Assembly (NCBI GenBank): GCA_036897095.1
Contig: JAYMSP010001345.1
Location: 1 to 33,160, forward strand
Direction of reading: 5' to 3'
DNA: 33,160 nucleotides
Source of the DNA: Plantago elongata
Lineage: Eukaryota; Streptophyta; Magnoliopsida; Lamiales; Plantaginaceae
Shown: positions 9,431-20,269 of the stretch, piece by piece
Layout of the letters: every line of letters begins with the position of its first letter
How positions within the stretch are numbered: position 1 is the first letter of the stretch
Notes under the pieces: generated by a model
The model's database searches: none
Told to the model about the DNA's origin: nothing
Seen by the model: only the letters and a program-made list of their open reading frames with translations
Program-made: the position numbers and the translations under genes

Positions 9431-9892
9431 CTAAGCCTCTCGTCTATTTCCTAGTTCTTCTCCGACCTCGTAAGGAGTGGGGAACTTGACCCGGTTGTGC
9501 AATGGATATGAAATGGCTCGGAGCTGATTGAGGCCTGGTCGTCCGAAGATGACCTTATAGTTGAATGCTTTGTCCACCACAAGGAACAATACAGTTTGAG
9601 TTATTCTTCTCAGAGAAGTGCCCATTGATACTTGCAGCTTGATGGTTCCGATGGGCATGACAACTGCTTCTCCAAATCCGGATAGAGAAGTGTGTACCTT
9701 TCCATACTCAATGTCTCTCAAGTTCATTTGGTCGATGGTCCTTTTGGATATAATATCCAATGAGCTCCTTATGTCCACCAACACTTTGTTGACCTTGTAT
9801 GTGGCAATGACCAGAGAAATCACCAATGGGACATTTGGGGGGTCGAATATCTCCACCTGCGAATGTAGGAGGAGGTATCTCGTTGTCATCAA
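9431..9892 (-). pseudogene. Retroviral-type aspartic protease of the Tat element, active site altered
   Basis: The frame has the usual Tat/gypsy protease context: VPLVISLVIATYKVNKVLVD, the active-site strand, then FNYKVIFGRPGLNQLRAIS with the second conserved G-R block. The active site is expected to read D-T-G-S-S but reads D-I-R-S-S, so the T and G that shape the catalytic loop are lost. The domain sits between gag and RT as in Ty3/gypsy elements. It would cut the polyprotein; this copy is probably dead. Confidence 0.85.
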
Positions 9893-9980
9893 ATGAGATG
9901 GTGTTTGACCCCCTTGGAGGTACGGGGATTCTTACCAGGTCTCCATTCCGAATATCTTGTGTAGTTCTTTCTCGAACATT

Positions 9981-11863
9981 TCAACTGTCTCCTCCACTCG
10001 GACCCCCGACTATAGCATTGATGACTCCGCTATATGGTAAGTTCTCATAGTATTTCTCATTCGGATACTCCTCGTATCTTCTTGCTTCGGGAGGTGGAGT
10101 GTTCTTATGAGGGGGCGAGAGTGTTACGGATTTGTGCTTCGGACTTCTCTCATTCCTTCTAATCGGGTCCCGTTCTCCTCGGAAGTACGGATCCTTCAGT
10201 TGTCCATTCTGAATCAATGTCTCAATCTCCGTTTTGAGTTGGATGCATTTTTCTGTTGGATGCCCGGTTTGTTTATGGAAAGCACAATAGGCCTTGGCTT
10301 CCTTACCTTTCCTATTATTGAAGAAGGGTCTAGGCCATTGGATATCCAAATTATTTTTGACCATTATCGACAAGATTTCCTCTCTCGGACGATTCAACCG
10401 AGTATACCTCCTAGATGGGGTTCGTTCTCTCCGGCGTTCATGCTTACCCTGGATATCCTTCCTCGAGTCGACTTTCCAAGCTTTAGGGACCTCTTGTCTA
10501 ACTGGTTCTTTCGCCTTCTTATATCCGGCCCTAATAGGGACATTCCTTCGGAACTCTACTCCATACAAGACATGATCATAGATGTCTTCCAGCTGCCTCT
10601 CATTCAGAATTTCTTCCTCGGACAATTTTTTCTGAAGGTCGTGATTACAGGTGTTGGCATAAAGGTGACAGACCCGTTCCTTAATATTATGTATCTCCAC
10701 TTGCCGAACCTCCGAATTAAACCTGTCCAAGAATGTCCGAAGATCCTCAGTCTCGGATTGAATGATACCGGCCAAGTGCTCTACCGATCTCTTCCTCCTA
10801 TTAGCTTTTTGGAATCTTTTCAAAAAGAGTGTTGATATGTCATTAAAAGTCTTGATGGATCCGGATGGCAAACTAGTCCACCAATCCATTACTTCTCCGA
10901 AGAGGGTTGTAGAGAAATTGAGCGCCTTGAGGTTGTCATTTAATCCGTTAGTGTCCATCTTGGACTTGTACCGAGTGAGATGTGCGGCCGGGCAACTGTT
11001 TCCATAATAACATTCAAAATTCGAAATGGTACACTCTGGAGGTTTTCTCTCTCTTCGGATAGCCACGCTTACAGGATTCGGAACTCTTGTGGCCATCTTC
11101 TCTTGAGCATTCACCATTTTGCTGAGTTTGGCCATCTCAGTTTTCAAGGCCTTCTGTTGGATGTATATCTGCTCGGATGTTAGCCTTTCTCCCGTCCTCG
11201 GATCTAAGATAGTCTTAGCTATTTGCTCCGCTCCGATCTCAACGACACTCTCCCGGCTTGGGCATTAGCCCTCCTCGGATCTGAGGTTTTCCGGTTCACC
11301 CTGGCTGGTTCGGCTCTAGCTCTTACGGGACTCCTTTCTTGATGTTCTCGGGAGTTGGTTGTTTGGTTAATCACATGGCGTAGGTCATTATCTCGAATCA
11401 CCTCCCCAATCCTTTCTTTCACTGGTCTTCTCTCATGCCTTGATTGCGTAGGCTCGGCTTGCTCATGAGTGGGTTGAGGTGGCGTTGGTTGGACATTGTT
11501 CGAACCTAGGCACCCTTGAATGACATTCAGCAGTAAACCGAATTGATTGTCATTCATTCTGAACTCATAAGGAGAAATGACTGTCCCATTTGGCAAGGTA
11601 CATTTTCTTCCGACTGGTGGCCCATGCGCTCCTGGCGGAGGAGGCTGTTGGGCCGGAGACACCGGGTCCCTCTCAGTGATGTCCAGAGGAGCTTCCTGTG
11701 AGGATGCGATTGTCGTATGCCCGTCACTGGGTCGGCTCTTTCTTGCTCGGGTGGTACTCCGAATCGTCGCTGTTTTTCGAGTAGGAGGTCTACCTCGGGG
11801 ACGTCTTGCTGGGACTTGAGCCGGGGGTGAAGCTATCCGTGCCGATCTCCTTGGTCTTGCCAT
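9981..11863 (-). pseudogene. gag of the Tat-clade element, in two frames
   Basis: An ATG at 11863 opens a 214-codon basic frame with an AT-hook-like R-R-P-R-G-R-P-P (residues 20-27) and many R/S/P residues, ending at 11219. A second frame, open from about 11264, continues to 9981 and holds the gag core (YYGNSCPAAHL, DWWTSLPSGSI, a LFLKRF block). It also holds a C-x2-H-x4-H-x4-C knuckle (CAFHKQTGHPTEKC, about 10244-10290). The two frames overlap at about 11264-11219, so a single indel or a programmed shift joins them. The full product would be about 630 residues. Gag would form the particle and bind the RNA. A 242-codon open frame on the opposite strand at 10107-10835 is a shadow. Confidence 0.88.
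11783..11806 (-). other. AT-hook-like motif near the gag N-terminus
   Basis: The codons read R-R-P-R-G-R-P-P, containing the R-G-R-P core of AT-hook minor-groove binders, in an arginine-rich N-terminal tail. The match is short and could be chance in a basic region. Confidence 0.45.
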
Positions 11864-11910
11864 TCTTAAAGAAGGGACCTAACCGAACTTGCTAGCTTTT
11901 CTTTCGATTT

Positions 11911-11927
11911 TCCACATACGGCGTCAA
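11911..11927 (-). other. Primer-binding site of the Tat element
   Basis: On the minus strand, three bases after the LTR end, the sequence reads TTGACGCCGTATGTGGAAAA. This resembles the GGCGCCGT-type primer sites of Tat elements, with one or two changes. I cannot fix the priming tRNA from sequence alone. Confidence 0.65.
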
Positions 11928-11930
11928 TTA

Positions 11931-12748
11931 TGTTGAGGTAAAAGCCCCAACCCTCGGGTGTAACAAAGAACAAACAAACCCCACTAGCTTATGATACTCC
12001 AACAAAGGTAAACTCCAACTCCGAACTCGATACTCCCTTATCCGACCCTGCACAAGTGATTAGAGTGGGGGTTAGAACCTTTAGATTCGGCTTGCCTTGT
12101 ATCAAGCCGGATGGGAGACTTTACTCGAGAGTGATTATAAGTCGACTCTGTATAATTGAAGGTATAAAGCTTATCATAAAGTGGGAAGATCAAGTGAGCT
12201 TGTTGATTTACCTTGAGAAGTGCTTCCTTTTTATAAAGATTAATTCCCAATCAGGTGTGGACCTTTTGGATTGTGCCAAGTGTAGGGCTAAGATTAAGCC
12301 AACAAGGCTTAATTAAGTCCATGGACCATAGGTTTGTCATAAACCACATAGCTTTTTGGGCCACAAGGCTAGATTAGTCATTTTGTAGGATCTTTGAGGG
12401 CATTGTCGTCCTCTTTTCTAAGAAGACATCCGAGGGTAGTGTTCCGGAACTAAACGTTCGGAACCAGTTGTGCCCTCCGCTATTGACGTGCTGTGATTTG
12501 CCACACTTGGTTCTCTTTAGGTTCGGATATAGATTCATATGTGATTGAGATATTGACCTGTTTCCCTTCGGATGTAACATTTTGGTCCAGATATCCTTAT
12601 CACGGTATTCTCGGACGTTTTGGCCTAGCATGACCTCGGATGGTCTTCGGCTCGGATCCTTGAGTCCTTATCCTTGTAATACCGTGATGTCTTAGGATCC
12701 ATTCATGAGACATCCAAATAACGGATTGGACATATTCCCGTATCAACA
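11931..12748 (-). repeat. 5' LTR of the Tat-clade element (818 bp)
   Basis: The LTR is bounded by the inverted ends TGTTGA (11931) and TCAACA (12748), with the primer site just inside 11931. On the minus strand a TATA box (TTTATAAAAAGG, 12237-12226) lies about 510 bp from the LTR start, giving a U3 of about 520 bp and an R-U5 of roughly 270 bp. No second copy occurs in the window. Small open frames within it have no recognisable product. Confidence 0.9.
12226..12237 (-). promoter_or_regulatory. TATA box of the Tat LTR promoter
   Basis: TTTATAAAAAGG on the minus strand is the best TATA match in the LTR. Its position would place the transcript start near 12200 and leave a plausible R-U5 before the primer site. 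Confidence 0.55.
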
Positions 12749-15390
12749 GAACAACAGACCTCCCACTCCCAAACACAACACTATGCCACTCGACTACAAT
12801 CAGGTCTCGTCATGATTTTATATTATTAAAAACTTTTGCCATTTTAAAAAAAGAAAAAAAGTTCGGTGTGACTAGCTGAAGTAATACATTTTATTTTTAT
12901 TTTAACCGCCCCAAGCTGAAACTCGACTCCGCTCATATAATCCAAAGGATTATATGTTGGGCTTGTAATTAAACTGGTTAGTTTTGGGAATTAGGCTCTA
13001 TTACCTTCAAATGAAATTTACTGAACTGAGTTTAACTAAATTGAATGGAACTGAACTGAAGTGTAGTATGAATTATAACTAAGCAGAGCTTAATTAAATT
13101 AAACAAAATAGAATTAAATGGAACTAAACAGAACAGAACTGATGTGATATTCAGTTAAAGACAACATAGTCTTAGTCTACTGCATTATTCAATATGGAAA
13201 TGTAAATGGAGATTTTGAAATTAGAATAGCACAAGTAAATGACAATTGAAAGGATCTACTTAATTTTTATTTTATTGTGTTTTGAACTGAAACAAATATA
13301 TTATCAAAATCGAAATAATAGTTATATGCGCATAAGAATAGTCCAATGTTATATCCTTTGGATATACACATAAATTATATATTGATATAGACTTCTATAT
13401 CTTTGCTTAATTTTAACTTTGAAAAAATTCAACATTAATGTTTCTAAGTAAGAGAATAAATCCTCGCATTTAATATTGAATTGGTACAACACCTTTTGAA
13501 ATTGGTCGAACTAATTAACGCGGTTGGACGTATTTAAAATATCACACCAGTCTCATGTTGTATACTTGTATGGGTAATTTTTGTTAACAAATAGGGTCAT
13601 TGGAGCAAATGACACGAATGCTATTTTCTTTAAAAGAGATAATACTCATTAATAATTTCTTTAAAGAAATAAAATAATACTCATACTCATACTACGTACG
13701 TACTACAATAGTTAACAATTGGCGGTGCAATTATATTTAAATTCACACATACTCGTCAATATAATGTGTTGTCATCTAGATAATGTGTTTGGCTAACAGA
13801 TATGGGACACTAATATTTAATATTTTTGCGTAATCTTCTATTCTGATAGTTGGAAAAGTCTGTTTCATAGGATGCACACACTTATATTACTACTTCTACT
13901 TGAGGCTCAATGTAACCAGACCACATGACGTGTCTATCACCATGTTGCACTCAATTTGCCCAGTATATAAAATTTTCCAATTTCCATAAAAGTACTTGAT
14001 CGAATTGCAATACACCCCTTTTATTTTGGTATTTGTCACTTGTCACTTGACATTATAGTTTCATTTGATTTGTCTTCCATGCTTTGGGAGTAGGGTTGCA
14101 TACGCATAAGCATTTGAGCATTACACGGATTGGTTAATTTTATTAATGATCGTGCTCTAAGTTCTTTTGTGAGCTCGGAATTTGACTTTGAGCAAACTCA
14201 AAATAACAGTTTTCAAATGTGAATTTTGTAAGTAGATTTTGATGATTTATTGCGATTTCATGATTATCACTGTTGATATACAACTGCAAGTATACGTGTT
14301 GAAACCATTAGTATTAAAATGTTAAACAACAGTCCACTTTGACTGCAAGTTAAATCGATGACTCGAATAGATCTGGTTTGAATTATGTCCACCATTTGTG
14401 TTCAAATCAATGATCCAACCATGCATATATAGGCAATCCGAGTAAATATGTCATTATGACAACATCGTCTTAATATGAATAGCTCGTTGGAATTATTGCT
14501 TGTATGTGATCCTATCACTCGAAATATAGTGAAATCTTCACATGGCATGGCCTCGTTGTAGTCAAAGTATTACGAAAATGAACATTTTTCCATTCCCACA
14601 TGAAGGAAGGTCGATTATGTGGGTTTGAGTTTGTGAAATCGCCATCATTGTGAGTAATGGTTTACCCCATTTGTAATAAACAGGAATGTAATCTCCACTG
14701 CAAAATGTTGGAAGATGATGAGAAGATTGAGATGTGCACCTAATACACTTACCCAATTCGTTTGGTGATACACTAACCAATGCTCCGAATTGTACATAGA
14801 AAATGTCGTTTACTTAACTGAATAATGTTCTGTTCTGTTAAACTTTAATTTTTTGAACTGAATGAAACTAATTGTAATAAATATAATTAAATAGAGTTCA
14901 ATTGAATTGAAATGACTGATACTGAATTGATGAGAAAATCGAGATTATAGAAAAATAGAATGAATTAAAATGTATTGACGAAGTGAATTAATAGAAACAT
15001 TAAAATGACTAACGGATACTCTTCCACTTTGGTTTTGCGTGTTTGTTTTGGGGAAAGGGAAAAAAAGGGAGAATTAGGCCAAACACAAAAGAAGTAGTTT
15101 GATGGAGTTATAAACAAAAGAATATGATTATATTCATGTAGACGAATAAGGATCTTTGCTTAACTAGAAAGTTGATGATGATCGAGATGAGCTAGGTACA
15201 ACAAAGATAGGGGGTGTATATGTAAATTTGGGTCCTACATCATCTCTATGCCATTCAATAATGCATTGTCGGCTATCATCTCATGAGAAGTTAGGTCATC
15301 CATTAAGCATGCTTTATTTATTTCTGACTATCATTAATTATATAGTATTAATCTTGTTAATTATGTGATCATCAACTTAACTTCCAACTT
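12749..15390. other. AT-rich intergenic DNA, no gene seen
   Basis: No convincing coding region. There are two patches of degenerate GAACTGAA-like repeats (about 13019-13150 and 14818-15010), a perfect 16-bp palindrome ATTTCTTTAAAGAAAT at 13655-13670, and the alternating run TACGTACGTA near 13695-13704. An isolated minus-strand frame of about 85 codons is open from about 14815 to 14562. It has a W-G-K-P-L block faintly like the C-terminal DFGWGKP of BAHD acyltransferases, too weak to call. Confidence 0.6.
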
Positions 15391-16920
15391 CATGTAGTAA
15401 TTTTCTAACCAATGGTCCTAACTTCCTCCTTTCAATTCACTTCCATTCTCCTACCAAAAATAAAAAACACAAAACAAACTAAAAATAATAAAATTAATGC
15501 TTAAAAAAATAATAATGTATTTTAAAACTATATCAATGACTCGTAAAACAAAAACATTCAATGCACCCTAAAAACAATAAATTGATGCAAAAAATCATAA
15601 TATAGACTCTTAAAGCTACAACAATGCTTCTAAAAATTATAATGGACGAAAAATGCACACAAGCTAAACACAATAATATTGATGCTTAACACTACAAAAG
15701 TGACTCTTAAAAATATATCAATGCATCTTAAAACAATAATAAAGCAGGATTATGCAAGACAAACTAAAAAAAAAAAAAAAATGATTGTTGAAACAGTAAG
15801 GTACGTGCGAATTTGATTTTCAAACGTGAATATATTGTCATCAGATCCGGCGAGCAAGCCTCTTTATCATTCCGCATTTTTGAATTTGAACATTATAATT
15901 ACTGGATCTGAAAGTTTTAAAGATCAAATCATGAAAATTGAAACAAAAAAATCATAAAACACAGACAAGCTAAAGACAGTAATATTGATACTTAAAACTA
16001 TAACATTGACTCGTAAAAATACTATAATTCATCGTAAAACTATAACAAATCAGAAAAATGCAACACAAGCTAAAACCAAAAAAATAGTTGTTAAAATTGT
16101 AAGGTAAGTACAATTTGATGTTCAGATTTGATATTTTTTTCAGATCTGAACAGATTTTCGTGAATGATTTCCAAATCTGGCAAGCTAGATTCTTCATCGT
16201 TTTGAATTGGTGAAATTGAACGCTATGGCAACTGGATCTATAAATTTTAAACATCAAATCATGAAAATTGAATCAAAAATCATGAAACACACACAAAAAA
16301 AAAACTCGGAATAGATCACAAATACAAACAAAAGCAAAGAGGTTTTTATCTGATTGACGTCCATAGAAGCTATTTAGTTGAAATCCAGTGGAAACAAGGT
16401 GGGAACGATGAAATTCCGACGAGAAAATGGTAGATCGGAAGAGAGAAATTCAAAAAACACACACAAACATGTTCTACTATGTTTTTTCTTTTTTTCAATT
16501 TTCAACATATTTTAGCCTATATATAGGTAACTAGCCCGGTTTATTTCTCAAAAAACCGCATATCCAGGTTCATTTAACCGGTTTTTATCACTAAAATCAG
16601 ATTTTCCTAAATAATAAGAAAGTCTTCCCATTTACTATACTTATTCTTTTGAATTAGACTGATGTATTTTGGTCGGTTTAACATTTGTCATTTTAATAGT
16701 AAAGTATTGAATACTAGGATTATATTAACATAAAAGTGGATGGTTTTAAAGAACACTCAAACCTAATATATCTATGCATAGTTTTGTTCTACCTATAATT
16801 ATTAGAAATATAATTTATTTTACCATTTGAAGTGTTTTCTACTAATTAATCTAGTAGTTCTCCACCAATGGTCCAACACTTACCTTTCAATTAACCACAA
16901 TTTCCTTACCAATTAATGAG
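15390..16920 (-). repeat. Repeat block with promoter/UTR-like right part and degenerate minisatellite
   Basis: Read on the minus strand, the block has a TATA-like CTATATATAG (about 16516-16525), then a CT-rich leader-like stretch with TTTCTCTCTTCC, then a short ATG frame near 16362 that ends after about 20 codons. Two diverged copies of a 300-330 bp unit follow (about 15905-16290 against 15590-15960, sharing ATCAAATCATGAAAATTGAA). Last comes a loose minisatellite (about 15515-15740) of words such as ACTATAACAATGACTC. Similar segments (CCAATGGTCC, CTTTCAATT, CCTACCAA / CCTTACCAA) lie in direct orientation outside it at about 15403-15465 and 16852-16915. It looks like a non-coding transposable element, but I see no clear terminal inverted repeats. 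Confidence 0.4.
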
Positions 16921-19060
16921 TTAATCAACTACAATTTCACTACAATTTTCTAGTTAAAATGGTATGCTTTGCATGTTAATATTTCATTGTTTGGAAACAA
17001 AAATGATTAAATAATCACGACAAATAACTAATCGAACCAATATATGTTATCTGATTCACACAATAACGTGCAAATCATATAATTTAGATAAACCCCATTG
17101 AGTTTGATGGGTTGAGTAGGAAACCATTTTTCCTTTTGTAGGGAAAATATAAATTCCGTTGTGGTGACAATAATGTTACTCTCCTTTTGTAGTTTTGTGC
17201 TATTAAGGGTGGTAAGGCTTGTAAGTCACAAATACATAATAGCATCAATTATATTTTGGTCCCACAAATTATTAATGCACCAAGAATGTGTGATACACCC
17301 AAAATTCCACAATCCATATTGGCCATAATAATTAATCATGGCGAGAAGAAGATTGATTATATCAGCAGATAGAGTTTGAAAAGTAGGTCAAATGATCATG
17401 TTAGTATATGATTGATTATCTTTAAACAAATTCAAATTCGAATTAGTTTGGTTTTTCAATGATTTGATTTGGTACTTCAACAACATTTGTATTTTTCTAT
17501 TTAGCAACCAAAAACAGTAGCAAGTTTGCAATTTTAAATTTGAGTGGAAAAAGATACTACGTACCATGATTATTTAAATTGGAGATACATAGTAGCTAGC
17601 TACTACCAGATTAGTCTTAACTTCATAACTAATCTACAAAAGTTAGGCCTACAATAAGGTGGGGAAATACGAATATTAATCCAATTACAAACAATCCTTC
17701 GTAAAATAGATTATATGTAGTGTAGTCTCGCCACAGTGGGCACATGAGCGAGGATAAATTACATGAGAAATGAATATGTTTACATATATCATTCTAAAAT
17801 TATCAACAACTCACTAGTAGATATACCGATTTAATACATCAAGTCTCAGTCAATTAGTAATTGAATAGTATAATTACAATTATTGAATTTAGATATCAGT
17901 ACATACTTAGAGAAAGCCAAACATTACTTGTAGCTTGTTGTACTACCATGTTTTTTAATTAAAGATAGACAACTGGTGGTACACAAAACAATATTTAAGG
18001 GCCGATTGGCATGGTACTCAAATAACCATTTGGATGGAATTTTGGTGAAATTGTGTTTGGAATGGAATTGAAATGGGGTATTTAAAGTGTATTTTAGGTC
18101 AAATAACTGTTTATCAAGCTAAATGGGAACATTTAAATGCCTCACCAATGAGCCCTTAGTTCTTGAAATTAACCATTCTGTGACTAGGTCCAAGTGCATT
18201 CAGACCGAGACTCAAAATCATGTAAATTAATTGTACTAAGTACTAAACTGAGAATAGTTCCATAACATTATTTGTTGTGTTACTGATACATCATGAATAA
18301 ATTTGAGGGATTTCATTTTTCTTCATGAAGAATATATATAACATATACGACCGATCCATCTGTATTAATCACAACAACAGTCATATAATTAATTTATTAG
18401 CATTTTTAAATAGAAAATTCCTTTTTCAACCAGATCGGTTGATCTGTCGTTAATGCTTAATTCATAAAAGAACACAAACACAAAGAACAAGTGTGGTTGG
18501 CAATATTTGGTACAAAAGTTCAAAATTTGGTATAAACACGGTTCAACTATAAAAAATTATACCAATGATGTTAATTCACTGACATAACCAACCAAACATA
18601 AGCATCCAATGAATATGTTATCTACAAACCTTCAATTAGACTCTGGATCAGATGATATGATAATCTACCAAAAAGCAATCTGATTAGCATTGACTTTGTC
18701 ACAATGATTTTTTTAATCCCAATCTTTAGTTTTATGAGTTTTATTCGTCATTTACACGGTTGATTTTTATAAGTATATATGATCATGAAAAAGTTATATA
18801 GTTTAATGGAGACATCCAAACTAGCTCTTGAACAATTATAATGGGTTAATTAATAAATTGATTGGTAGGGAATATGGAGCGTTTATTAATTGCAAAATCA
18901 AGATGTTAATTAAATTGCTAATCATCACACAAATCTAACTCTAATCATATCCCAAATCTTTTGCATTGAACACACAAACAAAGACTTAACTAATAATAGG
19001 TGCTAACAGTTTTGAAATGCCATTGGCCGGTGGAAAAAGAGTCATAGTATTCTGTATTTC
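16921..19060. other. AT-rich intergenic DNA upstream of the phytolongin gene
   Basis: I see no coding region and no RNA gene here. A segment from 18001 (GGGCCGATTGGCATGG) resembles one end of a small inverted-repeat transposon, but I find no matching opposite end. The last kilobase probably includes the distal promoter of the gene at 19321. Confidence 0.5.
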
Positions 19061-19078
19061 TCTTTTTTCCAATGGCTC

Positions 19079-19099
19079 AGGGTACATTCTTTGTACCCT
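19079..19099 (+). promoter_or_regulatory. Inverted repeat in the phytolongin promoter
   Basis: AGGGTAC and GTACCCT form a perfect 7-bp stem with a 7-base loop, about 130 bp before the TATA box. It could be a dimeric binding site; no specific factor is identified. Confidence 0.35.
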
Positions 19100-19228
19100 A
19101 AAATTCTTTTCCTCATTTTCTTCCTTTCTCTTCTGCTTTGGATTTACTCAAATTGCACATATACTTTGATTGATATAACTTTATGCATCGAATAATTGTT
19201 CATGTGAAAAAGGAATAATATATACATA

Positions 19229-19236
19229 TATATAAG
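19229..19236 (+). promoter_or_regulatory. TATA box of the phytolongin gene
   Basis: TATATAAG in a run of TA lies 92 bp before the chosen ATG. This would give a transcript start near 19262 and a 5' leader of about 60 bases if no intron is present. Confidence 0.55.
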
Positions 19237-19320
19237 GATTTGGAAGAGAGAAAAAAAGAAATTGGGTAGAATTTTTATTGACTTGTGAATGTATTAACAA
19301 GGTTGTTGGTGTTCAGGGCA

Positions 19321-20106
19321 ATGATTCAGGATCCGGATTTGATACATTTTACATGCATTGCAAAAGGCACCACCATATTAGCAGAATTCAACTCCAAAGA
19401 TGCAGGGCTCGGTGTTGTTGCCAAGAAATGCCTTGCCAAAACACCCTCATTTCATTCCTATTTCACCCACACCATCCGTTCAAGGACCTATACTTTCTTG
19501 ATCGACAAAGACTACGTATATTTTGCCATTTTTGACGATAAACTGGAGAATCCTGAGGGATTGGCATTTCTTAGGGGTGTGAGGGAAGCCTTTGAAAGTG
19601 TTTTTAAGGCGGAAAGGAAACTGGAAAAGATAACCTCTCATTGTTATCAAGGCGAATTTACTCCAGTTTTTCATCAATTGTTTGGTCCGGTCTTGGATCC
19701 TATGGAGGCTTTCAGGTCACCAATAGGAGAGAGGATGAGCCAGAGCGGGATGTTGTTGCAACATGCCCTGGTTAGGGGAAGGTCAAAATCTAGTGGAGGG
19801 AAGGGATTTAAGAAGATAAAGAATAGGTTGCTTGGGGAATACAAGCTTGGAAGAAACGGAGAGAAAAAAGAGAACGATGACGATGGAGGAAATGGAATTG
19901 GTTTGAGTAGTGAGTTTCCGCTCGCCATTCAAAAGAATGATGGAGGACTATACTTGCCGGAATTGGTGGGGAGCGGTAACCACAAGGTTAAGAGTGTCTG
20001 GAAGAAACAAGTTTGGTTGGTCTTATCACTTGATTTGTTTGTTTGTGTTATCTTGTTTGTAATATGGTTGTGGGTTTGCAGTGGGTTTCAATGCATGAAT
20101 AACTGA
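19321..20106 (+). CDS. PHYL2: Phytolongin, PHYL2-type (longin-domain membrane protein)
   Basis: This is an uninterrupted 261-codon frame with no intron. Residues 1-115 or so form a longin domain: it starts MIQDPDLIHF, then CIAKGTTILAEF, a CLAKTPSFHSYF block, YTFLIDKDYVYFAIFD and GLAFLRGVREAF. The middle holds a basic segment (KKIKNRLLGE) in place of a SNARE coiled coil. A single membrane segment spans about residues 231-253, flanked by lysines (KKQ) and followed by a short tail. Longin plus tail anchor without a SNARE motif defines phytolongins, VAMP7-like proteins of plant secretory membranes. In Arabidopsis they sit at the ER, Golgi or plasma membrane and are thought to act in early trafficking. 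I chose the ATG at 19321 because homology begins there. An in-frame ATG at 19285 would add 12 unlikely residues, and TTCAG at 19313-19317 could be a 3' splice site of a leader intron. The paralogue is not resolved. Confidence 0.88.
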   Translation: MIQDPDLIHFTCIAKGTTILAEFNSKDAGLGVVAKKCLAKTPSFHSYFTHTIRSRTYTFLIDKDYVYFAIFDDKLENPEGLAFLRGVREAFESVFKAERKLEKITSHCYQGEFTPVFHQLFGPVLDPMEAFRSPIGERMSQSGMLLQHALVRGRSKSSGGKGFKKIKNRLLGEYKLGRNGEKKENDDDGGNGIGLSSEFPLAIQKNDGGLYLPELVGSGNHKVKSVWKKQVWLVLSLDLFVCVILFVIWLWVCSGFQCMNN

Positions 20107-20183
20107 TTAAGAGATGCGGTTGAATTAGTTGCATGTAGCAGATACCAGGGAAAAATATGAAAAAAGAAAATTATACACACCGA

Positions 20184-20269
20184 AAAACCGTGATGGAGGT
20201 GAGGTAGATGTTTTACAATTTCATATAAAACCGTGATGGAGGTGAGGTAGATGTTTTTCAATTTCATGC
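20184..20269 (+). repeat. 43-bp tandem duplication in the phytolongin 3' flank
   Basis: Two adjacent copies (20184-20226 and 20227-20269) agree at 40 of 43 positions. Each starts AAAACCGTGATGGAGG. They lie 78 bp after the stop codon, so they are probably transcribed as 3' UTR. Confidence 0.9.

Larger units (their letters stand above)
5739..12748 (-). mobile_element. Ty3/gypsy Tat-clade retrotransposon, 3' end missing
   Basis: Read on the minus strand, the order is LTR (12748 to 11931), primer site, gag, protease, RT, RNase H, a second RNase H-like domain, integrase. The second RNase H between RT/RNase H and integrase is the hallmark of the plant Tat clade (Ogre/Retand group). The gag carries the C-H-H-C knuckle common in this group. 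The end of pol is at 5906, and only about 167 bp of non-coding sequence follow before the junction with the chromovirus-like LTR at 5738/5739. No copy of the 818-bp LTR is present on that side. The coding region has several frameshifts and stops, so it is not autonomous now. The right flank after 12748 begins GAACA, the expected place for a target-site copy. Confidence 0.9.

Noticed and set aside
10107-10835. 242-codon + strand frame
   Set aside because: Antisense to the conserved gag core and zinc knuckle on the minus strand; no recognisable domain of its own.
19480-19928. Minus-strand frames over the phytolongin gene
   Set aside because: Antisense shadows of a frame with clear longin and membrane segments.
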